A DNA stretch of 64,000 bases from an uncultured Micrococcales bacterium (GCA_903880095.1 CAIRNX010000010.1:62001-126000); one strand, 5' to 3'; positions 15,884 through 25,141 are shown, counted from the stretch's first letter. The notes: a model not told the origin generated them from the letters alone. Numbers and translations: made by a program.

Positions 15884-18278
15884 GGTCTATGGCCTCCCTA
15901 GCTGTTGATGAAAGCGGTGAATCCGTTTGCGCGATTTGGCCGAGTAGGTCAATTATCTGCTTGCACCAGCGCACAAAGTCGCCAACCAAGAGCTCGGTTT
16001 CGTCGAGCACGCTGTCAAGTCGGGCACCGCTAGCCCAGCGGTGGATAGCAAACGAAAGCCTTGCATCAATCTCGGCCGTTTGCCTGATCTTGTGGCGACG
16101 CCCAAGTTCTTCGAGCGAGTCCCAAATCTCTTCGGTCTCGGCAAATGCGACCCCAAATTCACCCTTCGGAAGCTTTGGTGTGCGACCTTCGTCGTCACGC
16201 CTCGCCTCGTAAACCAGCGCTGCTACCATCGCGGCAAGTGAAGCCGAATCGAGTTTGTTCCACACGCCTGCGTTTAGGCACTCAGAAACCAGGAGGTCAC
16301 GCTCACCATAGATTCTTGCCAACTGGCGGCCAGTGTCGAGAACAATGAAATCATCGTCGGCGCGCTCAAGGTACCCAAGAGTTGCAAGCACCTCGCAAAT
16401 TTGGTCGAAAGTTTTAGCAACCTGGTTTGTGCGGCTTTCGATTTGGTGAATGAGGTCGTCGGTTTCGCGGCGCAACTTGTACCACCGTTCACCCCAACGC
16501 GCGTGGGCCTCACGCTCATGGCAGTTATGGCAAGGGTGGTTTTTCATTCTTCGCTTGAGGTCGGCTAAGTGTGCCTCTTGCTTCGGCTTACTCCTGTGCT
16601 GGCGAATGTCCTTGCCTCGAGATTCGCGCACGCGTGCCGGATTGAGAGCCTTTTCAACATCAGAGATCTCGCGACGAAGTGCCGCGTAGGTCGAAAAGTC
16701 GCCGAGGTGGCACTCCATCGAATGCGCGTAACCGGCGAGTGATACCTCTCGTTCACGAATGGTTTTCGCGAGTCCCACAACCGAGCGGTCGGCCTGAAAC
16801 TGAGCAAACGAGGTTTCGAGAACAGTTCTCGCACGCTCGCGCCCAAATGCGTCAATCAGGTTTACCGCCATGTTGAAGGTGGGTCTAAAAGATGAATTAA
16901 GCGGGTAGGTGCGTTTTGAGGCGAGCCCGGCAACTACGGCTGGGTCGAGGTTTCCGCTCCACTGAATGACAGAGTGCCCCTGGGTGTCGATTCCTCGACG
17001 TCCGGCACGGCCGGTGAGCTGGGTGTACTCCCCCGCAGTGATCTGCACGCGTCCTTCGCCATTGAATTTGTCCAGCTTGTCGAGAACCACGGTTCTGGCT
17101 GGCATGTTGATGCCCAGTGCAAGGGTTTCGGTTGCGAAGACAACCTTCACAAGTTTGCGCAAAAACAGTTCTTCGACGGCCTCTTTGAACGCCGGCAGCA
17201 TTCCGGCGTGATGGGAAGCCACTCCCCTCTCGAGCGAGGTGCGCCACTCAAAATAGCCGAGGGTTGCCAGGTCTTCATCGGCTATGTTGTAGCACTTCTC
17301 TTCGACCACTCGGCGAATTTCGTCGCGCTCTTCGGTTGTGGTTAGGCGCACACCGGCCTGTATGCAGCTGCGAACCGCGGTGTCGCAGGCGACACGAGAA
17401 AAGATGAAGAAGATGGCTGGCAGTAGGTCTTCGTCGTCAAGAATGTCGATGATCTCAGCTTTGGTTGCCTTAGGTATTCGAGCCTGGTTGCGATCGAGGC
17501 CTTGAAAACCGCGGCGACCACGTTGAGGTCGATAGGAAGGCGCCCGAAGCTTATTTGCGTGCTTTTGCACGAGCTCTGGGTTGACACGAGAGCCGCTAGC
17601 GTCAAAAAGTTCTAGCAGGTCGTCGCCGAAAAGCACGTGCTGATTTAGCGGCACCGGACGCGTTTCAGAGACGATGATTTCAGTGTCACCGCGCACCTCA
17701 TCGAGCCAGGCGCCGAACTCTTCGGCGTTTGAGACAGTTGCGCTAAGCGAGACGATTCGCACATCGTTTGGAAGGTGAAGAATTACCTCTTCCCAAACTG
17801 CTCCCCTGAACCTGTCGGCTAGGTAGTGAACCTCGTCCATGATCACAAAGTTGAGGTTAATCAGCGCATCGCTATTCGCGTAGATCATGTTTCTGAGCAC
17901 CTCGGTGGTCATTACGACAATCTGCGCATCGGCGTTGGTGTTGTTGTCGCCGGTCAAGAGCCCAACACGCTCTTCGCCATACCTGGCAACAAGTTCGGTG
18001 TACTTCTGGTTGCTCAAAGCCTTTATGGGCGTGGTGTAGAAAACTTTCGTGTCTGTCGCAATTGCGAGGTGAATGGCAAACTCGCCGACGATGGTTTTGC
18101 CGGCTCCTGTTGGGGCGGCCACGAGAACGCCTTTGCCGGACTCAAGCGCAATGCACGCCTTCTCTTGGAACGAATCGAGCGGAAACTCGATGATCTTCGT
18201 GAACTTGTTGAATTCAGGTGTCTCGGACTTAGCTTTCGAAAGCTTGTAGCGTTCGGCCGGGCTTAGTTCGCTGCTCAT
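15843..18278 (-). CDS. helY: Ski2/Mtr4-like DEVH-box RNA helicase (HelY)
   Basis: 811 residues. Superfamily 2 helicase motifs in order: APTGAGKT (Walker A, about 54-61), TTPIKALSNQ (Ia), MDEVHYLAD (motif II, near 146), SLSATVSN (III), and QLTGRAGRRGID (VI, near 420). The C-terminal part contains CHNCHEREAHARWGERW and a DSHCT-type helical region ending RVKRGIVAYSYFN. This is the actinobacterial HelY, thought to act in RNA processing or decay. It overlaps tatC by ATGA and lnt by 41 bases; tatA-tatC-helY is conserved order in actinobacteria. Confidence 0.92.
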   Translation of the reverse strand: MSSELSPAERYKLSKAKSETPEFNKFTKIIEFPLDSFQEKACIALESGKGVLVAAPTGAGKTIVGEFAIHLAIATDTKVFYTTPIKALSNQKYTELVARYGEERVGLLTGDNNTNADAQIVVMTTEVLRNMIYANSDALINLNFVIMDEVHYLADRFRGAVWEEVILHLPNDVRIVSLSATVSNAEEFGAWLDEVRGDTEIIVSETRPVPLNQHVLFGDDLLELFDASGSRVNPELVQKHANKLRAPSYRPQRGRRGFQGLDRNQARIPKATKAEIIDILDDEDLLPAIFFIFSRVACDTAVRSCIQAGVRLTTTEERDEIRRVVEEKCYNIADEDLATLGYFEWRTSLERGVASHHAGMLPAFKEAVEELFLRKLVKVVFATETLALGINMPARTVVLDKLDKFNGEGRVQITAGEYTQLTGRAGRRGIDTQGHSVIQWSGNLDPAVVAGLASKRTYPLNSSFRPTFNMAVNLIDAFGRERARTVLETSFAQFQADRSVVGLAKTIREREVSLAGYAHSMECHLGDFSTYAALRREISDVEKALNPARVRESRGKDIRQHRSKPKQEAHLADLKRRMKNHPCHNCHEREAHARWGERWYKLRRETDDLIHQIESRTNQVAKTFDQICEVLATLGYLERADDDFIVLDTGRQLARIYGERDLLVSECLNAGVWNKLDSASLAAMVAALVYEARRDDEGRTPKLPKGEFGVAFAETEEIWDSLEELGRRHKIRQTAEIDARLSFAIHRWASGARLDSVLDETELLVGDFVRWCKQIIDLLGQIAQTDSPLSSTAREAIDRVKRGIVAYSYFN

Positions 18279-19066
18279 AGTTCTTCTAGCGGTCGAATGT
18301 CGTCAAGAGTCTGAACAGCCTTCACTTTGCGTTTGTCGCGAGCCAGCGCGATAGCCATTGCGATGAAATAGAACACGATCAGCGGAATAGCAACCAGAAG
18401 CATCGACATCGGGTCTGAAACTGGTGTGGCCAGTGCCGCGATAATCACCGCAACGAAGATTGCCACTCGCCAGGACTTGCGGATGCCGGCACCGCTAACC
18501 ACACCGAGAAAATTTAGAAAGACCAGAATGACCGGTAAAACGAAGGCGATGCCGAAAACGAGCAGCAGCCTGAGCGTGAAAAGAATATATTCGTTGGCGC
18601 TCAGAAACGATGCGGCATTGGTTGGGGTGAATGAAAGCATGCTGATCACAAACGTTGGCATCGCGTACCAAGCCACCGCGCAACCACCTAGAAAAAGTGG
18701 TGATGCAGTGAGCAGGAAGCCGAGGGTGTAGCGACGTTCACGTTTCTTCATGGCTGGCGAAACAAATCGCCAGAGGTGGTAAAGCCAGAACGGGCTAGCG
18801 AAAATTACACCGAGAAAGATCGCCATCTGAAAGCGAAGGTCGAATGCGCCAACTACCGTGCCAAAGTTGACACTCACGTTGTATCTAGGGTTTGCATCGA
18901 GCGTCTTGAGCGGTCGGATTAATTCGTTGTAGACAAAGTCGAAAAGAAACCAACTACCAACAGATCCGATAAGAATGTAAAGTGCAGACCAATAGAGTCT
19001 GGTGCGAAGTTCTCGGAGGTGACCACCGAGACCCATTTTCTTCTCGGGGTTTTTAACCCTTGCCAC
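18275..19066 (-). CDS. tatC: Twin-arginine translocase subunit TatC
   Basis: 263 residues with six membrane helices. Receptor for twin-arginine signal peptides. The family N-terminus GGHLRELRTRLYWS (residues 14-27) is present, as is FVSPAMKKRERRY near 101 and the acidic EYILF segment. Start GTG at 19066 shares one base with the tatA stop (TAGTG), so the two are translationally coupled. Only tatA and tatC are here; a tatB gene, if any, lies elsewhere. The Rieske protein QcrA is a known type of Tat client. Confidence 0.94.
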   Translation of the reverse strand: MARVKNPEKKMGLGGHLRELRTRLYWSALYILIGSVGSWFLFDFVYNELIRPLKTLDANPRYNVSVNFGTVVGAFDLRFQMAIFLGVIFASPFWLYHLWRFVSPAMKKRERRYTLGFLLTASPLFLGGCAVAWYAMPTFVISMLSFTPTNAASFLSANEYILFTLRLLLVFGIAFVLPVILVFLNFLGVVSGAGIRKSWRVAIFVAVIIAALATPVSDPMSMLLVAIPLIVFYFIAMAIALARDKRKVKAVQTLDDIRPLEEL

Positions 19067-19272
19067 TATTTGGCGTCAGGGTTTGATTCCTTGTCGGCAC
19101 CCTTTTTGTCAGCCGAGCGCTCGTCGCCGAGGGTTTTCATCTCTTTGCGGAAGATTCGCATTGACTCACCAAGGCTCTTAGCCATTCCAGGCAGCTTTGG
19201 CGCGCCCCAAAGAAGGACTACCACCAAAACGATCACGATGATGTGCCAACCCTCTAGGCCTCTAGCGAACAT
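19066..19272 (-). CDS. tatA: Twin-arginine translocase subunit TatA
   Basis: 68 residues. One N-terminal helix (about 9-24), the hinge WGAPKLPG, an amphipathic helix AKSLGESMRIFRKEMK, and a charged Asp/Lys/Glu tail, the exact plan of TatA, which forms the variable-size pore. The usual FG hinge is WG here. It overlaps the upstream hypothetical gene by 11 bases. Confidence 0.93.
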   Translation of the reverse strand: MFARGLEGWHIIVIVLVVVLLWGAPKLPGMAKSLGESMRIFRKEMKTLGDERSADKKGADKESNPDAK

Positions 19273-19600
19273 CTTTGAACCTTCCTTCGAGTTTGATGTT
19301 TTTAACTCTTGTTACAAGACTACGCGCTCGTACTTCTTTGCGCTTGCGGCGACGATCAATCAGAGCGTCTCGCTCTGATTGCAAAAGCTCCTTCGAATCC
19401 TCCAGGTTGCTTTCTGGATGCTCGACAAACACTTCAACAGACGCTGCTTCACTCAATTTCGCGAGTAAAGGCATCAGTTTTTCTACGCTATTGGCCAGCT
19501 TGGCTGCCGGGCGAGACATCGAAGAGACGATGTAGCCCCAAACACCAAAAGCAAAAAGAACGAGACCACCCCAGATAAGCCACCAAATCCAGCCGGGCAT
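19262..19600 (-). CDS. Hypothetical single-span membrane protein in the paf-tat operon
   Basis: 112 residues. One N-terminal membrane helix rich in Trp and Gly (about 3-27), then an amphipathic stretch and a highly charged basic tail with DRRRKRKEVRAR. No family is recognised. It lies two bases after pafC and overlaps tatA by 11 bases, so it is firmly part of the operon. The topology suggests a membrane-anchored protein with a cytoplasmic helical tail; I infer no function. Confidence 0.7.
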   Translation of the reverse strand: MPGWIWWLIWGGLVLFAFGVWGYIVSSMSRPAAKLANSVEKLMPLLAKLSEAASVEVFVEHPESNLEDSKELLQSERDALIDRRRKRKEVRARSLVTRVKNIKLEGRFKDVR

Positions 19601-19602
19601 GG

Positions 19603-20616
19603 TTACTCCACGCTTTCTTCGGGGACCGCTAATGGCTTACGTCCAAGTGCAATCAGAGCGTAATCGCGAACAATGTTGCGGGCCAGCTCAGGCTCGATGA
19701 CCTTGGCGGCTCCCCCGTACTTGGCAATTAGTTTTCCTAGGTGTTCAAGGCGACCAACTTTGATCGTTACTCGCAAAACGCCATCGCTTACCCGCTTCGG
19801 TTCGTGCAAGACAGCGAACTGGCTGACAAGCGAATAGGCTTCGGGGCTAACCTCGACGACCACATCGTGATCAAATTCGCCTGGGTTGTAGGCGAGGTCC
19901 GAAAGTTCGTCGATGTTGGCGAACATTTCGTCTGCCTCTTTCGAGATTGGTCCCGGCAAGATTTCTATTTTCGCCATTCGGTCGATTCTGAAGTTTCTTT
20001 CGTCGCCTGACTTGACGCACCAGGAACGCACCGAAAGATTGCCGTCGCTCTCGATAAGTTTTACCGGGTCAATCTCTCGTGAAGACTTCTCCCCTGCGCG
20101 ATTGATGTATTCGAGTCGAACTCTGCGCTTTGAGTTGATTGCTTCAAGGATCAGAGACTTGGACGCAGCTAGGGTTCCCGGTTTGATGTCGATGACCGGC
20201 GTGGAAGAGTGCCCTTCTAACCTGCTAAAAATTTCTTGAAGCGCCGAAATGTCGGGGTCGTTTGCATAAATTGGAAGACTTTTTAGGTGAAGAAGCCCCA
20301 CAGCAAGCGCAGCCGCTTGTGCCTGACTTATTCTTGGCGCGCCTGGAGTGTGAACCGTGGTCGAAAACTCAACAAAGTCTTCCTCGTCTAGCTGCTCAGG
20401 GTCAACCCAAAACGGGTAGGTGTCGATGCCGTCCTGAGGAAAATACCCGCCGTTGTTGATCAGGTGCAAAGTGTCTTTTACCTGCTTGTTCGAAACCTTG
20501 AAAATCTTCTCGAGGTCGGCGACTTCGCAGTGTGGGTGCTCCAAAAGGTATCCGATCAGCCCAAGCATCAGGTTGTAACGGTCATCAGCGCCGAGGCTGT
20601 TCACAAATTTAGGCAT
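19603..20616 (-). CDS. pafC: WYL-domain transcriptional regulator PafC
   Basis: 337 residues. N-terminal winged-helix region (about 8-60), a linker, then the WYL domain with RRVRLEYINRAGEKSSREIDPVKL (near 165) and a C-terminal WCX extension (GRLEHLGKLIAKYGGAAKVIEP). PafB and PafC together form the DNA-damage-responsive activator PafBC in mycobacteria. The frame opens at 20637, but ATG 20616 is preferred: AAGGTGG lies nine bases upstream and the sequence resumes the family's start, leaving an 8-base overlap with pafB. Confidence 0.9.
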   Translation of the reverse strand: MPKFVNSLGADDRYNLMLGLIGYLLEHPHCEVADLEKIFKVSNKQVKDTLHLINNGGYFPQDGIDTYPFWVDPEQLDEEDFVEFSTTVHTPGAPRISQAQAAALAVGLLHLKSLPIYANDPDISALQEIFSRLEGHSSTPVIDIKPGTLAASKSLILEAINSKRRVRLEYINRAGEKSSREIDPVKLIESDGNLSVRSWCVKSGDERNFRIDRMAKIEILPGPISKEADEMFANIDELSDLAYNPGEFDHDVVVEVSPEAYSLVSQFAVLHEPKRVSDGVLRVTIKVGRLEHLGKLIAKYGGAAKVIEPELARNIVRDYALIALGRKPLAVPEESVE

Positions 20617-21604
20617 GGTCGCTTGCCACCTTTTCAAGACCTAAACGAATCGCTTCTTGCAACTCTTGCGGCTCGAGAATTTCAATATCTGAACCTAGCT
20701 CACGTAGTTCTTCGGCCAAGAGGTGTAGATCCATGTAGTGGAAGCTGTGTTCTGTTTGGTTGCTGCCCGAGAGATCAAAGTGCACCCACGCCGGGGTTCC
20801 CTCGGTAACTCGAATCGTGGCAACTTGACCCTTTATGTGGTTATCGAGCAAAGCCTTTGCGTCTTCGAGTTGATCTGCAGTTGGCGCCAAGAACTTTTCG
20901 TCGGCAACTGCAATCTTGGTAGTAATTCGTTTCAACAGAAAGTTTCGAATCTCTTGGCGGTCGACGTCAAAACAGATCAAAATCCACTGGTTGAAATCTT
21001 GGTAAATCTGCCAAGGCTCAACCCTGCGAGTTTCTGTCTCTGTTTGGCCTGGCTTCCGATAACCAAAACTGACTTGGTTCTTGCTTTCAATGGCTGCGGT
21101 AAGCGGCAAAAAGCTCGGCTGGTGAGTGCGCAATTTCGGTGCGATTGAGGTCAGGTCGACAACGCCATCCGCCGGGCCGAGTGCTCGAACACGACTCATC
21201 GAACGGTTCGTGCTCGTGCCTAGAGCCGCACGCGACCAAACCTGATTTGCCAGTTCTAGAAGTTGAAGCTGACGCGCTGAAAACGTAAGGCCTTTAGGCC
21301 ATGCAAAGCGATCGTTTGCGATTCGGTAGCGGGATTCGGTGTTGTCGCCACCCTCTGCCTCAAGAATCAGCGGAACACCGCTCTCCTTCAGAATTGCCTT
21401 GTCGCGGTCAAATAGCTTCTCGAGTGCGTCCAGTGACTTTCCGGCGGCTTCGGCGGCGTCACGGGCGTTTCGGTAATCGCGAACCGCTCCGTAGACTTCG
21501 TCCTTTTTTAGCCCTCGCTGGCCGCTCTGCAGCAAAGCGAGCGTGAGGCTCAGAAGACGTTCTGACTTGTCTTCTGGGTCACGCTCAAACTCTGCGACAG
21601 GCAT
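20609..21604 (-). CDS. pafB: WYL-domain transcriptional regulator PafB
   Basis: 331 residues, paralogue of PafC with the same plan: N-terminal helix-turn-helix (ERLLSLTLALLQSGQRGLKKDEV at about 14-36), WYL domain with SFGYRKPGQTETETRRVEPWQIY (near 180) and a C-terminal WCX region. With PafC it would activate DNA repair genes after damage. ATG 21604 lies three bases after the FKBP stop. The family name refers to the proteasome accessory factor operon, but no pup, pafA or proteasome gene is adjacent here. Confidence 0.9.
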   Translation of the reverse strand: MPVAEFERDPEDKSERLLSLTLALLQSGQRGLKKDEVYGAVRDYRNARDAAEAAGKSLDALEKLFDRDKAILKESGVPLILEAEGGDNTESRYRIANDRFAWPKGLTFSARQLQLLELANQVWSRAALGTSTNRSMSRVRALGPADGVVDLTSIAPKLRTHQPSFLPLTAAIESKNQVSFGYRKPGQTETETRRVEPWQIYQDFNQWILICFDVDRQEIRNFLLKRITTKIAVADEKFLAPTADQLEDAKALLDNHIKGQVATIRVTEGTPAWVHFDLSGSNQTEHSFHYMDLHLLAEELRELGSDIEILEPQELQEAIRLGLEKVASDHA

Positions 21605-21607
21605 GAG

Positions 21608-22558
21608 TTACTTGGTTACACCCAGGATGTCTACGACGAAAATTAGTGTCGAGTTTGCGGGGATATTTGTTTGCTCCTGAGACTTGTAGCCAAGTGATGG
21701 CGGAATCACGAGTAGAACCTGTGAACCGACAGTCTGGCCGTTCAAACCCTTTACCATTCCATCAATCAGAGACCCAGTTGCGAAATCAAACTGAACCGGC
21801 TTTTTTTGATCCCAAGACGAGTCGAACTTCACGTGAGTGTTCCACACCCAGCCCGAATAGTGAATCATCAACTTCTGGCCCTTATCAGCTGCGACTTTTT
21901 CGCCCCAACCCTTGATCAATGGCACAACTTTTAGGTCGGTTGGCGCATTGCCAGTCGCAAACTGTAATGTCGGCTGCCCAGTGGTTGCGCGGATTACGGT
22001 TGGCAGGCCATTCTCATTGTTCTGCTCGTCGCCAACCGCGTGAGGGAGGAAGACCTTCTTGATGTCGAATACGATGACGCCCGAGCTGGCAACTTTCTCG
22101 CCAGCGCTCATGATCGAGCTTGGAACCAAGAGAGCCACGCGTGAACCCTCACGAACTCCGCCAAAGGCTTTGCAAAGATTGCTGCCAGCGTCTAGGTATT
22201 GAGCCTGAATGTCGGTTCCGTCGAATTTTGAGCTGCCCGACATTTTGCCAGTCGAGCCGACTGCTTGAGCAAACTCAAAATTAATGTATTGTCCGCCGGT
22301 GATCTTGGGTCCACTACCAGAAGTGATTACCTTGGTTTCGATGGTCTTTGAGTCGATTCCGATCGGAAAACTAATCGTTGGCACCTTCGAACCAGAAACA
22401 TCAGAGGTGGTCACCTGGGCAACATTCTTGCCTTCTTTGGCGGTGCCACATTCGGCCTTCAGTGTGGAGAACATGTCTGAAGGTGCGTGAGTTGTTGAAC
22501 AAGCGGTCAGGCTTGTAGCGATTACGACCGCGAACGCAGCGGCTAGTAGTTTGCGCAA
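21608..22558 (-). CDS. FKBP-type peptidyl-prolyl isomerase lipoprotein
   Basis: 316 residues. Lipoprotein signal with lipobox LTAC and lipidation Cys20, followed by two FKBP-like halves; the C-terminal one is complete (GQKLMIHYSGWVWNTHVKFDSSWDQ, then SQVLLVIPPSLGYKSQ, NSTLIFVVDILGV). It would catalyse proline isomerisation in exported proteins on the outer face of the membrane. Start TTG at 22558 fits the signal peptide. The first half is more degenerate. In related actinobacteria an FKBP gene occupies this place just upstream of pafB. Confidence 0.88.
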   Translation of the reverse strand: MRKLLAAAFAVVIATSLTACSTTHAPSDMFSTLKAECGTAKEGKNVAQVTTSDVSGSKVPTISFPIGIDSKTIETKVITSGSGPKITGGQYINFEFAQAVGSTGKMSGSSKFDGTDIQAQYLDAGSNLCKAFGGVREGSRVALLVPSSIMSAGEKVASSGVIVFDIKKVFLPHAVGDEQNNENGLPTVIRATTGQPTLQFATGNAPTDLKVVPLIKGWGEKVAADKGQKLMIHYSGWVWNTHVKFDSSWDQKKPVQFDFATGSLIDGMVKGLNGQTVGSQVLLVIPPSLGYKSQEQTNIPANSTLIFVVDILGVTK

Positions 22559-22591
22559 GGTATTGCTGCTTTCTCTAAAAGTTCTCTTAGT

Positions 22592-23572
22592 TTAGTCTTC
22601 CAAAGAGGCACGTGCCTCGGCTCCGGCTTGGGCGTTGCGCAGGCTTTTGCGCAACTTCTTTTCGCCCACTTGACGTTCACCGAGATGCTCTGGGTTCCAA
22701 ACACTTAGGTCTTCGTCGCTGAAATCGCCCTTCACTTTTTTGAATTGCGGTAGCTCTGCGCCTGGCGCCAGTCGCCTTGCAGTAACCAAGAAGCCGGTGT
22801 GACCTATCATTCGGTGTTCAGGTCTCACTGCGAGACCCTGCAGATGCCAATCACGCATCATTGACTCGAACGCCTCCGGTTCGGCATATTGCTTAGAGGC
22901 ACGAAGCGCCTCAACGAACCGTGACATCTGGGTCACGGTTGCGATGTAACCAACGACCAAACCACCTGGAATCAAGGCGTCTGACACTGCGTCGACGCAT
23001 TCCCAAGGCGCCAGCATGTCGAGGATCACGCGGTCAACTGTGCCCGGTGCGCATTTCTTCGGAAGTTCGATTTGCAGGTCTCCGAGGTGCACGTTCCAGT
23101 TCTTCGGCGCACCGCCGTATTGAGCTGCGACGTTTGCCTGCGCAATCGCAGCGAATTCTTCGCGTCGCTCAAAAGAGTTGAGGGTTCCGTTTTCGCCGAG
23201 GACGCGAAGCAGATACATACTCAGAGCTCCCGACCCGACGCCGGCCTCGACTACATTTGCCCCTGGGAAAACGTCACCCTGAACCAGAATCTGAGCCGAA
23301 TCTTTCGGGTAAATGATCGCCGCACCCCTTGGCATGCTCAAGACGAAGTCGGTCATCAGTGGTCGCAGGGCAAGGTATTCAACACCGTTTTGGTTTTGAA
23401 CGATCGACCCTTCTGGTTGTCCGATGATCGCGTCGTGTTTTAGGTCGCCGCGGTGGGTGCCGAAGGCAGCACCTTCAACGAGGGTGATGGTGTTTAGTCG
23501 ACCCTTTGGCCCCGTGAGTTGAACCACGTCACCGGCTCTGAATGGGCCAGTGGGTTGCTGTTTCTTGCGCAT
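22592..23572 (-). CDS. trmI: tRNA (adenine-58-N1)-methyltransferase TrmI
   Basis: 326 residues. Class I SAM methyltransferase making m1A58 in the tRNA T-loop. N-terminal beta domain (FRAGDVVQLTGPKGR, about 11-25) precedes the Rossmann domain with motif I EAGVGSGALSMYLLR (near 112), acidic FERREEFA (near 138), and DRVILDMLAPWE (near 180). An Arg/Lys-rich tail of about 40 residues is actinobacterial. It starts six bases after the HAD gene. Confidence 0.93.
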   Translation of the reverse strand: MRKKQQPTGPFRAGDVVQLTGPKGRLNTITLVEGAAFGTHRGDLKHDAIIGQPEGSIVQNQNGVEYLALRPLMTDFVLSMPRGAAIIYPKDSAQILVQGDVFPGANVVEAGVGSGALSMYLLRVLGENGTLNSFERREEFAAIAQANVAAQYGGAPKNWNVHLGDLQIELPKKCAPGTVDRVILDMLAPWECVDAVSDALIPGGLVVGYIATVTQMSRFVEALRASKQYAEPEAFESMMRDWHLQGLAVRPEHRMIGHTGFLVTARRLAPGAELPQFKKVKGDFSDEDLSVWNPEHLGERQVGEKKLRKSLRNAQAGAEARASLED

Positions 23573-23578
23573 GTATAC

Positions 23579-24238
23579 CTATCTGAAAAGTTGTTTCAAG
23601 TCTTTAAGTCTTTTACCTTCTAGGGTTTCCCAAAGGATTCGATCTGGGTTTGCGGGAATCCTCACAACGTTTGGGATCCCAACTGCTTTGGTGCCGGCAG
23701 CTTCTGCCGAAAGGATTCCCGAGATCGAGTCCTCGAAGGCGACGCAGTCCCTCGGGTCTACCCCGAGCAGCTGCGCTGCTTTTAGGTAAGGCTCGGCGTG
23801 AGGTTTGCCGTGAATGACGTCGTCGCCGGCAACGACTACGTCGAACGCCTCGAAAGGAATGGCCTCCACCACCTGCAGAGCCATTCGGCGCAACGACATG
23901 GTCACCAGAGCGGTTTTTACCCCGCGGCGACGAAGTTCGCGAAGCAACTCTTGAGCCCCCGGACGCCAAGGGATTTCGTGCCGGAGTTGGGCTGTGACCG
24001 AATCAGTTAGCTCGTTGATCACGGCGTCTGAGTCAAGTTCTACCCCAAAGCGCTCCCCCATGAGCCTGGTCGAGTCTTTCAGTGCCATGCCAACAAGTGA
24101 TTTGCCGTCTTCTTCTGTCCAATCGGCGCCATGACGCTTGGCAAGCTCGATTTCAGACTTCATCCAGTACGGTTCGGAGTCAACGAGCGTGCCATCTAGG
24201 TCCCATAAGACCGCTCTGGGTAGGCGCCTAGTAAACAT
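23579..24238 (-). CDS. HAD-superfamily phosphatase (beta-phosphoglucomutase-like)
   Basis: 219 residues. HAD motif I WDLDGTLVDSEP with nucleophile Asp13 and Asp15, motif II VTMS (near 116), motif III Lys in GKPHAEPYLKA (near 146), motif IV VAFEDSISG (near 166). The helical cap between motifs I and II is of the C1 type used by small sugar phosphatases. Substrate unknown. First gene of an operon reading into trmI. ATG 24238 has TAGACT seven bases upstream. Confidence 0.88.
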   Translation of the reverse strand: MFTRRLPRAVLWDLDGTLVDSEPYWMKSEIELAKRHGADWTEEDGKSLVGMALKDSTRLMGERFGVELDSDAVINELTDSVTAQLRHEIPWRPGAQELLRELRRRGVKTALVTMSLRRMALQVVEAIPFEAFDVVVAGDDVIHGKPHAEPYLKAAQLLGVDPRDCVAFEDSISGILSAEAAGTKAVGIPNVVRIPANPDRILWETLEGKRLKDLKQLFR

Positions 24239-24245
24239 GGCTTCG

Positions 24246-24251
24246 AGTCTA
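24246..24251 (-). promoter_or_regulatory. -10 hexamer of the HAD-trmI operon, leaderless
   Basis: TAGACT on the - strand with exactly seven bases to the ATG at 24238; no ribosome binding site. Confidence 0.55.
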
Positions 24252-24295
24252 CCCGCGACTCGCTTAGAGTTTATTGAGGAACGTTGGGAGGCTCA

Positions 24296-25141
24296 GTGAC
24301 TAAACCGCTAGATGGTCGCACCCTAATAGTCGCATTTGAGGGCTGGAGCGATGCCCGCGACGCCGCAACACTCGCCGTTCGGTTTGTAGCAGAATCCTTT
24401 GATGCCGAGCAGGTTCTGACTATCGAATCAGAGGACTATTTCGATTTTCAGTTCAACCGCCCAATCGTGATGCTCGATGAAGACGGCGATCGAAACCTTA
24501 GCTGGCCAACCGTTGAGCTGTGGGCTCCAAGTGGCGACTCAGATCTTGAGAGTGCAGACCGGTTTTACTTCTTGGTTGGCGCCGAGCCGAGCCGCCGTTG
24601 GAAATCTTTCGTGGCCGAGGTTGCCGATTTGGTCGTCGATTACGAGATCGACGCTGTGGTGTTCTTGGGCGCTTTTGTTGCCGACGCCCCACACACCCGC
24701 CCGATTCAGGTGAACGCGACCTCGCCGAACGACCTAATTCAGCAGGAATACACCATTGAGGCGTCGACTTATCAAGGGCCCGTTGGCATAATCTCGGTTC
24801 TCGGTATTGAGTTCGAGCGCATCGGGATTCCTACTATGGCGATCTGGGCTGCTGTTCCCGCTTATGTTCACGTTGGCCCGTCGCCAAAGGCCACGTTGGC
24901 ATTGGTTGCCGAAGTTGAACGGTTCACTGGGATCGCCCTAGATCACGGCGAATTAACCGATGAGGCTTTCAAGTGGGAACGTAGCATCGACGAAATGGTC
25001 GAAGGAGACGAAGACCTGGTTGGTTACATCGAGCAACTTGAGGAAGCGCGCGACTCAGAGGGCCTTGAAAACACCAGCGGCGATGCTCTAGCTCTTGAGT
25101 TTGAACGCTACCTACGTCAGAAAGACGGCGACGCGAAGTAA
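24296..25141 (+). CDS. PAC2 family protein
   Basis: 281 residues. The N-terminal LIVAFEGWSDARDAATLAVRF and central LGAFVADAPHTRPIQVNAT, GPVGIISVLG segments match the actinobacterial PAC2 family (named for similarity to a eukaryotic proteasome assembly chaperone; bacterial role unknown). The C-terminus is acidic and helical. The start is GTG 24296 because GGGAGG ends four bases upstream; the apparent longer frame begins inside that ribosome binding site. It converges on uppP with a 25-base overlap. Confidence 0.85.
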   Translation: MTKPLDGRTLIVAFEGWSDARDAATLAVRFVAESFDAEQVLTIESEDYFDFQFNRPIVMLDEDGDRNLSWPTVELWAPSGDSDLESADRFYFLVGAEPSRRWKSFVAEVADLVVDYEIDAVVFLGAFVADAPHTRPIQVNATSPNDLIQQEYTIEASTYQGPVGIISVLGIEFERIGIPTMAIWAAVPAYVHVGPSPKATLALVAEVERFTGIALDHGELTDEAFKWERSIDEMVEGDEDLVGYIEQLEEARDSEGLENTSGDALALEFERYLRQKDGDAK

